From a bacterium (lineage in GTDB: Bacteria; SZUA-79; Acidulodesulfobacterales; Acidulodesulfobacteraceae), in the NCBI GenBank assembly GCA_021784835.1, contig JAJYHI010000038.1:1-12588 (forward strand): a stretch of 12,588 nt of DNA, written 5' to 3'. Shown here one piece after another: positions 1 through 5,806 of the stretch; positions within the stretch are counted from its first letter, which is position 1, and each line of letters begins with the position of its first letter. Position numbers and translations under genes: made by a program. A model generated the notes under the pieces. The model was not told where the DNA came from and did no database searches. It saw nothing but the letters and a program-made list of their open reading frames with translations.

Positions 1-73
1 TTAAATTTTAACGATTGGAGGTTTTCAAACAATTTTTTGCGTTATCTTTTAGTTTTAAATTATCCTCGGACGA

Positions 74-430
74 TTACTTTAAAGACTCAAGATATTTTGC
101 AATAGTATTAACATCTGAAGCCGGCATATGCTTATGCGCAGGCATAATAGCCGTATAAGATTGTCCGTTTATAGTTACGGAACTGCCCGCCGCAAAATGA
201 GCGGAAGGATTCGTAATCTGGGTTTTAAGCCATGAAAGACTTCTTTTGCTGCCGACATGTGAAAGGTCCGGTCCAACCGAACCGCCCTGTCCGTTAATAG
301 TGTGGCAGGCTATACATCCTTCAGATCTAAATAATGCAGGGCCGGAAGCAGCAAAAGCCGAAACTGCAAACGACGATACTCCTGCAAATACTACAGCGGC
401 AGTAATTAATTTACCCATTTTTGAAAACAT
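74..430 (-). CDS. Secreted single-heme cytochrome c (copy 1)
   Basis: A 118-residue class I-type cytochrome c, probably a soluble periplasmic electron carrier. Residues 1-27 form a Sec signal peptide (Lys at 4 and 7, hydrophobic core, likely cut after AFA at 25-27). The single heme-binding motif CIACH is at residues 39-43. The probable Met axial ligand is M96 in the MP pair; M102 is also followed by Pro here, but in the sister gene at 677-1027 only the M96 equivalent keeps its Pro, so M96 is preferred. A good Shine-Dalgarno (cacctcct on the plus strand, about 439-446) precedes the ATG. The two genes lie in tandem on the same strand, separated by 246 bp, and share an almost identical core. The redox partner cannot be read from this sequence. 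The cytochrome assignment is sure; the specific role is unknown. Confidence 0.93.
   Translation of the reverse strand: MFSKMGKLITAAVVFAGVSSFAVSAFAASGPALFRSEGCIACHTINGQGGSVGPDLSHVGSKRSLSWLKTQITNPSAHFAAGSSVTINGQSYTAIMPAHKHMPASDVNTIAKYLESLK
125..313. repeat. Cytochrome core repeat, copy 1
   Basis: Direct repeat of 728-916 at a constant offset of 603 bp with no indels. Two blocks, 125-208 (84 bp) and 240-313 (74 bp), are identical to their partners base for base, while the 31 bp between them plus its edges hold six substitutions. Identity stops sharply outside the block, in the signal-peptide and C-terminal coding parts. Confidence 0.9.
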
Positions 431-462
431 TGTAATTCACCTCCTTTTTTTTAATAAATATT

Positions 463-491
463 ATTATATCTCAATAATATTTTAACGATAA
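463..491 (-). promoter_or_regulatory. Candidate promoter for cytochrome copy 1
   Basis: Read on the minus strand, a perfect TATAAT (463-468) lies 17 nt after a weak TTATCG -35 (486-491). An alternative pair is TTGATT (496-501), 16 nt, TATTAT (474-479). The region is so AT-rich that chance matches are likely. Confidence 0.35.
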
Positions 492-611
492 AAATAATCA
501 ATAAAAAATTAAAGCGCAAAACTATAGATAAAATTTAAAAAATAAAAAATTAATAAGTTATAAATTACGGTATTTAATATAGGTAAATTCGGTATTTTTA
601 AATAATAAATT

Positions 612-660
612 TATGCCTGTCCTGAACGCCGTCAAATAACGCCGGCATTGGACAGACATA
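612..660 (-). terminator. Hairpin 3' of cytochrome copy 2, terminator-like
   Basis: Arms 612-622 and 650-660 pair over 11 bp with one G-U. The pairing continues inward for about 7 bp (GCCG/CGGC core) after a 2-nt bulge. It starts 16 nt after the stop of the 677-1027 gene. The tract after it is AT-rich (aaatttatt) rather than a clean U-run, so it may act as a terminator or as a 3'-stabilising hairpin. Confidence 0.5.
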
Positions 661-676
661 ATTATTAATAGAAAAA

Positions 677-1027
677 TTATTTCAATGATTCAAGATAACT
701 GGCAAGAGCGTTAAGCTTTGAAGCCGACATATGCTTATGCGCAGGCATAATAGCCGTATAAGATTGTCCGTTTATAGTTACGGAACTGCCCGCCGCAAAA
801 TGAGCGGAAGGGTTTGTAATCTGAGTTTTAATCCAAGAAAGGCTTCTTTTGCTGCCGACATGTGAAAGGTCCGGTCCAACCGAACCGCCCTGTCCGTTAA
901 TAGTGTGGCAGGCTATGCATCCTTCCGAGCTGAAAAGCGAAGAACCGGTGGAAGCAAAAACCGTAGTAGCGCTAAAAGTTAAAGCAGAAGCAATTAATAA
1001 AGACGAAATTACTTTTTTCATTTTCAT
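677..1027 (-). CDS. Secreted single-heme cytochrome c (copy 2)
   Basis: A 116-residue paralogue of the cytochrome at 74-430. Residues 1-25 are a Sec signal peptide (KMKK start, cut after VFA) clearly different in sequence from copy 1. CIACH is at residues 37-41 and the likely Met ligand is M94 in an MP pair; the second Met of the HKHM segment (M100) is followed by Ser instead of Pro. The mature core differs from copy 1 by very few residues (for example Ile for Leu after the Ser-Trp pair) and the last 15 or so residues diverge. The ATG at 1025-1027 has an AGGGGG-type ribosome site about 9 nt upstream. A near-consensus promoter at 1087-1115 suggests it can be transcribed alone. Periplasmic electron transfer is inferred from the family. 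Confidence 0.93.
   Translation of the reverse strand: MKMKKVISSLLIASALTFSATTVFASTGSSLFSSEGCIACHTINGQGGSVGPDLSHVGSKRSLSWIKTQITNPSAHFAAGSSVTINGQSYTAIMPAHKHMSASKLNALASYLESLK
728..916. repeat. Cytochrome core repeat, copy 2
   Basis: Partner of 125-313. The identical blocks are 728-811 and 843-916; the six differences cluster between and at the edges of 812-842. This covers the heme motif through the Met-ligand region of the mature protein. Confidence 0.9.
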
Positions 1028-1086
1028 AATAATTCTACCCCCTTAAAATTAAATAAATTAATAATGCTTTGTTTCTTTATTATCAA

Positions 1087-1115
1087 ATAATATACTAAAA
1101 AAAAAATTAAGTCAA
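1087..1115 (-). promoter_or_regulatory. Probable sigma-70 promoter of cytochrome copy 2
   Basis: On the minus strand a TTGACT -35 (1110-1115) is followed after 17 nt by TATTAT (1087-1092). The start would fall near 1080, giving a leader of about 50 nt with a ribosome site. It lies back to back with the speD promoter. Confidence 0.55.
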
Positions 1116-1147
1116 TATTTTTATCTGTTTTTTTATATATTTTTTTC

Positions 1148-1175
1148 TTGCATTTTTCGGTAAATAACATATAAT
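1148..1175 (+). promoter_or_regulatory. Candidate sigma-70 promoter of speD
   Basis: TTGCAT (1148-1153), 16 nt, TATAAT (1170-1175). The start would fall near 1182, about 70 nt before the speD ATG. The -10 is perfect and the -35 matches 4 of 6. Confidence 0.5.
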
Positions 1176-1250
1176 AAAAAATCGTGTAAAATTTTATTTA
1201 TTTATTAAAATTTAGCTGGGGATTTTAGTTCTCCGAAGGAGGTATGTAAA

Positions 1251-1658
1251 ATGAATTCATTAGGAACGCATTTGCTTTTAGAATTAAAAAAATGCAGAAA
1301 AAATATCTTAGACGATCTTGAGTTTGTAGAAACTGCAATGCTGGATGCGGCATCGGAAGCAAAAGCTACGATAGTCGAGCATAAATTTCATGAGTTTAAT
1401 CCGTTCGGAATAAGCGGAATGGTTATTATTGCCGAATCTCATCTTTCTATTCATACATGGCCAGAATACGACTATGCGGCCGTAGATATTTTTACTTGCG
1501 GCGACATAATTAAACCTCAGGAGGCCGCAGAATTTTTAGTGGAAAGATTCGGTTCGTTAGAGCCGCAAATTATGGAAATAAAAAGAGGCCTTATATCTAT
1601 TTACAACGAAGAACTTCCTCATAAAGTACTCTGCGAGGAGAAGCTCGTCGCTCGTTAG
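1251..1658 (+). CDS. speD: S-adenosylmethionine decarboxylase proenzyme
   Basis: Makes decarboxylated AdoMet, the aminopropyl donor for spermidine. The proenzyme cuts itself to generate a pyruvoyl group. The motif ESHLSIHTWPE spans residues 62-72. The Ser63 that becomes pyruvoyl, His68 and Cys83 sit at the same numbers as in the well-studied Thermotoga maritima enzyme of the short bacterial class. The length of 135 residues is normal for this class, with a slightly long tail. AAGGAGG at 1236-1242, 8 nt before ATG, fixes the start. No speE or arginine decarboxylase gene is in the window, so the rest of polyamine synthesis must lie elsewhere. The stop overlaps the stop of convergent folK by 4 bp, and a terminator for this gene appears inside folK. 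Confidence 0.96.
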   Translation: MNSLGTHLLLELKKCRKNILDDLEFVETAMLDAASEAKATIVEHKFHEFNPFGISGMVIIAESHLSIHTWPEYDYAAVDIFTCGDIIKPQEAAEFLVERFGSLEPQIMEIKRGLISIYNEELPHKVLCEEKLVAR

Positions 1659-2335
1659 CGTGCAATTCCTCTTAAATTTTCGTCGAATTTGGCGTAATAA
1701 GATATTTTCTGGGAAGCCCCTGCATCTGTTTTTTTTAAATCTGCAAGGGCTTTTTTTATGCTTTCTTTATCGAACGGCTTTTTTAAAATAAAACCGTTCG
1801 AAATATTTATAAGGTCTAATAAGGGAAACATGACGAACAGCCGCTTAAAAATCTCCTTGTGAGGAATTTTTAAATCCGGTAAATCTATATGAATATATTT
1901 TTTTGAACTGACATTATAAGCAAAAAGAATATCTATATCAATAACACGGGGCATATATCTTACCGAATATTCTTTTCTGCCCATAATTTTTTCGATATTT
2001 TTAAGAAACGACAACAGTTTATGAAAAAAACTTGAGAAGTCGTCTATATTATTATACGATTTTGCCTGAATGCTAAGAATAACAGCGCAGTTTAAAAAGA
2101 AAGGCTGATTTTCGTTTCCGACCGGAGAGGTTAGATATATGGACGAAACGCCTGAAATCTTTACATCAGACAGCGGACTTTTATGCTTAGGGCTAATTCC
2201 GCTAAAAACTTTTGCTCCGTTTTTAATAAAATCCAATGCTTTTAATAAGTTAGACTCTTTATCGCCGACATTACTGCCTAATCCTAAACATACGATAAAA
2301 TCTTCCTCGTCAAGCTTAGCGTCTGCTAAAATCAT
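1655..2335 (-). CDS. folK: 2-amino-4-hydroxy-6-hydroxymethyldihydropteridine pyrophosphokinase (HPPK)
   Basis: Transfers pyrophosphate from ATP to 6-hydroxymethyl-7,8-dihydropterin in folate synthesis. Visible family marks are GLGSN at residues 18-22, YLTSPVGNENQPFFLN at 67-82, GR at 119-120, and PRVIDIDIL at 129-137 with the Mg-binding pair D133/D135 (D95/D97 in E. coli). IPHKEIFKRLFVMFPLLDL follows. At 226 residues it is longer than the usual 160-170. There are about 13 extra N-terminal residues, an insert near 46-62, and a Lys-rich tail after about 190. The ATG overlaps the upstream dapL stop in ATGA (2332-2335), so translation is probably coupled. The 3' end overlaps speD and carries that gene's terminator on the opposite strand. 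Confidence 0.93.
   Translation of the reverse strand: MILADAKLDEEDFIVCLGLGSNVGDKESNLLKALDFIKNGAKVFSGISPKHKSPLSDVKISGVSSIYLTSPVGNENQPFFLNCAVILSIQAKSYNNIDDFSSFFHKLLSFLKNIEKIMGRKEYSVRYMPRVIDIDILFAYNVSSKKYIHIDLPDLKIPHKEIFKRLFVMFPLLDLINISNGFILKKPFDKESIKKALADLKKTDAGASQKISYYAKFDENLRGIAR
1715..1757 (+). terminator. Factor-independent terminator for speD inside folK
   Basis: On the plus strand AGCCC (1715-1719) plus TGCA (1721-1724) pair with TGCA (1742-1745) plus GGGCT (1747-1751), with one C-A mismatch, followed by T6 (1752-1757). It begins 57 nt after the speD stop. No T-run follows on the minus strand, so it should stop only speD transcription. Confidence 0.5.
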
Positions 2336-3492
2336 GCTCCCATTCTTACTAAAGCTTCTTTTATACGGTTTTCGCTTAGAGTCAATGAAAACCGCACAAA
2401 ACCTTCGCCGTTTTCGCCGAAACCTGAACCGGGCGTAACTATTATTCCCGTTTCATTTAAGAGCGATACGGCAAAATCCTTAGAAGTCATGCCTGTTTTA
2501 GGAACATGCGCCCAAACGTAAAACGTTGCATCGGATTTATACACTTTATAACCCAATTTTTCCAAACCGGACACTAAAAGTTCGCGTCTTTTTTTATATA
2601 TTTTATTATTATCCTCGACTGCTTTAAGCTCGTTGTCTAATCCGTAGGCTCCGGCAAGCTGAATGGCTTGGAATACTCCGGAATCCAGATTTGTTTTAAC
2701 GGCTCCGAGTCCCTTTATTATTTCTTCGTTTCCTGCCGCAAACCCTATCCTGAAACCAGTCATATTAAACGTTTTAGAAAGCGAATGAAACTCTATTCCT
2801 ATTTCTTTTGCGCCGTTTGCTTCAAGAAAGGAATCGTTCCCCTTTTCGCCCGTATAAACTTCGGAATACGCAAAATCATGCGCGACTATAATTTCATTGG
2901 TCTTTGCAAATTTTACTACCTCGTTGAAAAAATGTCTGTCCGCCGATGCGGAAGTAGGATTGTTCGGATAATTAAGAAACATAAGTTTTGCTTTTTTTAA
3001 AATATCGTTGGGTATAATTGAAAAATCGGGCAAAAAATCGTTTTCCTCTTTGAGCGGCATAATATAAGGGATGCCTCCGGCAAAAATAGTGCCTGCCCTG
3101 TAAACGGGATACCCAGGATCCGGTATCAAAACTACGTCGCCCGGATTAATAAAAGCAAGCGGTAAATGCCCTATTCCTTCTTTTGAGCCTATTAAAGACA
3201 GAACTTCAGTTTCCGGGTCAAGCGTTATGTTGAATCTTTTTTTATACCAGTTCGAAACCGATTCCCTGAATTTCAAAAGACCTTCGTATGAAGGATATTT
3301 TTGATTTGCGTCTATTTCGCTTTCTTTCTTTAAAATATCGACTATTGCTTTCGGCGTCGGCAGGTCGGGATCTCCGATTCCAAAACTTATAATATCGACA
3401 CCCCTAGCTTTTACTTGAGACTTTAGTTTATCTATTTCCGCAAAAAGATACACGGGCAATTGTTTAAGCCTATCCGATTGATTAAAGCGCAT
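2332..3492 (-). CDS. dapL: LL-diaminopimelate aminotransferase (class I/II aminotransferase)
   Basis: A PLP enzyme of 386 residues that converts tetrahydrodipicolinate to LL-diaminopimelate with glutamate as amino donor, a one-step route to lysine and peptidoglycan precursors. The N-terminus LPVYLFAEIDKLK (12-24) followed by ISFGIGDPDLPTP (35-47) is typical of DapL. Other marks are NYPNNPT at 174-180, the PLP-contacting Asp in HDFAYS (D206), the Schiff-base lysine K240 in HSLSKTFNMTGFRIG, and a carboxylate-binding Arg (R367) in RFSL. CCTCCT at 3503-3508 supplies the ribosome site about 10 nt before ATG. It lies 43 bp after bioD and overlaps folK by 4 bp. Class I aminotransferases are hard to separate by eye, so an Asp/Ala-type aminotransferase remains a weaker alternative. 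Confidence 0.88.
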   Translation of the reverse strand: MRFNQSDRLKQLPVYLFAEIDKLKSQVKARGVDIISFGIGDPDLPTPKAIVDILKKESEIDANQKYPSYEGLLKFRESVSNWYKKRFNITLDPETEVLSLIGSKEGIGHLPLAFINPGDVVLIPDPGYPVYRAGTIFAGGIPYIMPLKEENDFLPDFSIIPNDILKKAKLMFLNYPNNPTSASADRHFFNEVVKFAKTNEIIVAHDFAYSEVYTGEKGNDSFLEANGAKEIGIEFHSLSKTFNMTGFRIGFAAGNEEIIKGLGAVKTNLDSGVFQAIQLAGAYGLDNELKAVEDNNKIYKKRRELLVSGLEKLGYKVYKSDATFYVWAHVPKTGMTSKDFAVSLLNETGIIVTPGSGFGENGEGFVRFSLTLSENRIKEALVRMGA

Positions 3493-3535
3493 GAATAGTA
3501 ATCCTCCTTAAGAAATAATTATTTTTATTAATATT

Positions 3536-4249
3536 TTATAATAAAATTTTTTCTAAGTCTATATATTTTAAAGCAAAGTCTTTGTGTACTTTTATTTCTC
3601 CGTATCGTTTTTCTTTAGGAATAAATGGAATTTCGCCGATAATAGGAACATCGGTAAATTCGCATAAAATTTCTTTGTTGGAGGATACGCTTTCATCTTT
3701 TTCGCCTAAGACATTGTTTATAATTATGCCGGACATTTTAATTCCTTTATTCAATGCATATTCTATACTCAAAAGCGTCTGGTTTATCATTCCTAAACCG
3801 GCTTTAGTAACTAAAACAACCCCTGCGTCTAAATATTTTGCGATATCTATCATAAAATGACCGCGTTTTAAGGGAACAAGCATTCCGCCTGCTCCTTCCA
3901 CCAGCATATAATCGTGAATTTTATTAAGTTCGTAAAATTTAAAAAGGATTTCCTTAATACATAATTCTCCGCCTTCTTTTTTAAGCGCCGCATAAGGCGA
4001 CAGAGGCAGCCGGAAAGTATACGGAGTTATAATGTCTAGATTTTCTTTTAAATCGCAGTATGTCTTAACGTAAAAACCGTCTATATATTTTTTTAAGCCG
4101 TCTTCGCCGGTTTCGACGCCGGTTTCGACGGGCTTCATATAGCCGGCATCATAACCTTTCTCCTTAATAGCCGACAACAGCAGGGAACTGCAAAATGTTT
4201 TACCTATGCCGGTATCGATTCCAGTAATAAAAAATATTTTCTCAGCCAT
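3536..4249 (-). CDS. bioD: ATP-dependent dethiobiotin synthetase
   Basis: Closes the ureido ring of dethiobiotin from diaminopelargonate, CO2 and ATP, the penultimate step of biotin synthesis. Visible motifs are the P-loop GIDTGIGKT (residues 10-18), KPVETG (39-44), the VEGAGG loop (117-122) with its conserved Glu, and the nucleotide-proximal IIINNV segment (175-180). The length of 237 residues is normal. No bioA, bioB or bioF is adjacent, so the biotin genes are scattered. It heads a same-strand cluster with dapL and folK. The ATG has no clear Shine-Dalgarno. A weak promoter match at 4257-4285 would start transcription almost at the ATG, which would make the mRNA leaderless; this is an inference. 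Confidence 0.93.
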   Translation of the reverse strand: MAEKIFFITGIDTGIGKTFCSSLLLSAIKEKGYDAGYMKPVETGVETGEDGLKKYIDGFYVKTYCDLKENLDIITPYTFRLPLSPYAALKKEGGELCIKEILFKFYELNKIHDYMLVEGAGGMLVPLKRGHFMIDIAKYLDAGVVLVTKAGLGMINQTLLSIEYALNKGIKMSGIIINNVLGEKDESVSSNKEILCEFTDVPIIGEIPFIPKEKRYGEIKVHKDFALKYIDLEKILL

Positions 4250-4256
4250 ATTTTAA

Positions 4257-4285
4257 ACATTAAAAAAGTTAATAGAAATGTGCAA
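4257..4285 (-). promoter_or_regulatory. Weak candidate promoter of bioD
   Basis: TTGCAC (4280-4285), 17 nt, TAATGT (4257-4262) on the minus strand. The expected start near 4250 abuts the bioD ATG. The -10 matches only 4 of 6. Confidence 0.28.
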
Positions 4286-4337
4286 TCTATAAAAAATAAA
4301 CAAAATATGAGCGCTATATATTTAAAAATTAAAAACA

Positions 4338-4370
4338 AAAAGGCGGCAGAAAATTAATCTGTCGCCTTTT
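4338..4370 (-). terminator. Factor-independent terminator after the peptidoglycan-binding gene
   Basis: A 13-bp stem with one G-T pair: arms 4338-4350 (AAAAGGCGGCAGA) and 4358-4370, loop AAATTAA. It is flanked by A-runs on one side and T-runs on the other, so it could stop transcription in both directions. It starts 29 nt after the stop of the 4400-4729 gene, its likely user. Confidence 0.85.
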
Positions 4371-4399
4371 TTCCAATAAAATTCAAATTTCATGAAAAA

Positions 4400-4729
4400 T
4401 TACTTTACGCCTAATTTTTTAAGCGTCATTGGACCTATTATACCGTCTGCCTTAAGTCCGTTTTTTTTCTGAAAAGCTTTAACGGCATTCGTAGTAACCG
4501 GTCCGATCATTCCGTCAACCTTGCCTTTAAAAAATCCGTCTTTAGCAAGAGCCTGCTGAACAGCCTTTACTGTAGCGGAAGATACTGTTTTAACGGCTTT
4601 TTTTACGGCCATCTTCTTGGCTACGACTTTTTTAGCTGATGCTTTTTTTGCCTGTTTAACTGCGGCAAAAGAGCTGGAAGGTATTGCTATTAAAGTTAGG
4701 AACAAAATCGATAATAATACTTTTTTCAA
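4400..4729 (-). CDS. Secreted peptidoglycan-binding domain protein
   Basis: A 109-residue exported protein. Residues 1-22 are a signal peptide (KK then a leucine/isoleucine core, cut after SFA). Residues 23-48 are a Lys/Ala/Val-rich basic linker. Residues about 50-109 are one peptidoglycan-binding type 1 repeat with VQQALAKDGF, GKVDGMIGPVTTNAVKAFQ and ADGIIGPMTLKKL, as in cell-wall hydrolases. No catalytic domain is present, so it probably only binds wall glycan or anchors something by its basic linker. The start codon is TTG (4727-4729). The strong AAGGAGGTGA at 4738-4747 supports this start and no in-frame ATG exists upstream of the signal peptide. It lies 83 bp downstream of cheV and is followed by a clear terminator. 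Confidence 0.88.
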   Translation of the reverse strand: MKKVLLSILFLTLIAIPSSSFAAVKQAKKASAKKVVAKKMAVKKAVKTVSSATVKAVQQALAKDGFFKGKVDGMIGPVTTNAVKAFQKKNGLKADGIIGPMTLKKLGVK

Positions 4730-4737
4730 TTAATTTC

Positions 4738-4747
4738 TCACCTCCTT
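4738..4747 (-). promoter_or_regulatory. Strong ribosome site deciding a TTG start
   Basis: AAGGAGGTGA on the minus strand, whose GGAGG core ends 11 nt before TTG 4727-4729. It selects this non-ATG codon, which opens directly into a standard lipophilic signal peptide. Confidence 0.75.
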
Positions 4748-4812
4748 ATGAAAAATATGTAATTAATTTTTTTACCATTTTTAATTATTAATTGCAACTT
4801 AATTTTAATTTG

Positions 4813-5739
4813 TCAAAGCACCTTTTTTATAGTGCTTATAAATTCTACCGGGTCGAATTTTACCACATAAAAATCTGCGCCGGCACGCTCTCCTTTTTCA
4901 GAATTTTCGGTCCCGCTCAGGGAAGAGTGCATTATAATCGGAATATTTTTATACTTATCGTCGGACTTTAAGGTCTTAGTGAATGTATAGCCGTCCATAA
5001 CGGGCATCTCGACGTCGCAAATAATTGCGCTAAAATTATACTTATCTTCATAAACCTCATCAAGAGCTGCTTTTCCGTTTTCTGCAAGCACTGTTTTGAA
5101 TCCTTCCTTAGTTAATGCATTATTTATTATTTTTCTCGCCGAAGACGAGTCGTCGACTATAAGTATAGTTTTATTGCCGCCGAATTCATTTTTTTCAGTT
5201 TCTATTTCCATATTTTCCCTGTTGTAAAAACCGAGTTCGTCGACTATCGATTCAAAGTCCAGCAAAAGAAGAAGTTCGTCGTTTTCGACCTTGATAATTC
5301 CCGTTACTTTAGAATCTACCGAACTTACAGACGACAGTTCCGGAGCGCTGATATCGTCCCATGAAACACGCCTTATTTTTGTGGTTTCATGTACTATAAA
5401 TCCTACTTTTATCCTATTAAATTCAGTTATTATAACCTTATAATTCTTTCTGTTTAATTCTTCCGGTTCGACAATGCCCATCCATTTGGGGAGATTGACC
5501 AAAGGAACGACGTTGCCCCTTAAATTAAACATGCCCTCTACAAACTCCGAAGTATTAGGGGCTTCGGATATATCTTCCGGCATTTTAATAATTTCTATAA
5601 CCTTTGCAACGTTTATCCCGTAAATGCCTTCTCTTTCCTCGCCTTCCTCGTCTATGCGAAACAGCCTGAAATCGACCAATTCCATTCTGTTTTGACCTAC
5701 TTCTAAAATATCGTGGCCGGGATTTATCCTATTTGCCAT
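4813..5739 (-). CDS. cheV: CheV-type chemotaxis coupling protein (CheW-REC fusion)
   Basis: A 308-residue cytoplasmic adaptor that links chemoreceptors to CheA and can be switched by phosphorylation. Residues about 17-170 form a CheW-like domain (FRLFRIDEEG, YGINVAKVIEII, FNLRGNVVPLVNLPKW, GIIKVENDELLLLLDFE). Residues about 190-308 form a receiver domain: acidic pair D196/D197, phospho-acceptor D242 in CDVEMPVMDG, switch Ser near S272, and conserved Lys K294 in VVKFDP. All expected receiver residues are present, so it should be phosphorylatable. AAGGAG at 5747-5752, 7 nt before ATG, fixes the start. A 14-bp palindrome at 5768-5781 may be an operator. No cheA, cheR or receptor gene is in the window; the upstream neighbour is a diguanylate cyclase. 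Confidence 0.93.
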   Translation of the reverse strand: MANRINPGHDILEVGQNRMELVDFRLFRIDEEGEEREGIYGINVAKVIEIIKMPEDISEAPNTSEFVEGMFNLRGNVVPLVNLPKWMGIVEPEELNRKNYKVIITEFNRIKVGFIVHETTKIRRVSWDDISAPELSSVSSVDSKVTGIIKVENDELLLLLDFESIVDELGFYNRENMEIETEKNEFGGNKTILIVDDSSSARKIINNALTKEGFKTVLAENGKAALDEVYEDKYNFSAIICDVEMPVMDGYTFTKTLKSDDKYKNIPIIMHSSLSGTENSEKGERAGADFYVVKFDPVEFISTIKKVL

Positions 5740-5767
5740 AGCCTTTCTCCTTTAACAAAAAATTAAT

Positions 5768-5781
5768 TATTTGTACAAATA
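5768..5781. promoter_or_regulatory. Perfect 14-bp palindrome upstream of cheV
   Basis: TATTTGTACAAATA, 29-42 nt before the cheV ATG. On the minus strand it lies between a possible TTGTAA -35 and an AT-rich -10-like TAATTA spaced 18 nt, a position suited to a repressor site. The regulator is unknown. Confidence 0.4.
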
Positions 5782-5806
5782 TCGGCGTTACAATATAAAT
5801 TATAAC

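Noticed and set aside
246..485. Plus-strand frame whose first 22 residues equal those of the frame at 849-1046, looking like a repeated small gene
   Set aside because: It is the antisense shadow of the duplicated cytochrome core; the identity follows from the repeat, and there is no ribosome site.
2668..3000. Plus-strand frame of 110 codons inside dapL
   Set aside because: It lies antisense to a clearly conserved aminotransferase, with no start signals and an unusual Phe/Cys/Arg composition.
3582..3860. Plus-strand frame inside bioD
   Set aside because: Antisense shadow of a gene with intact family motifs.
4763..4800. AT-only inverted repeat after cheV as a terminator
   Set aside because: The stem has no G-C pairs, so it is not distinguishable from AT-rich background.
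4816..4837. AAGCAC/GTGCTT hairpin at the end of cheV
   Set aside because: Only a 6-bp stem, inside the coding end, with no T-run in the cheV direction.
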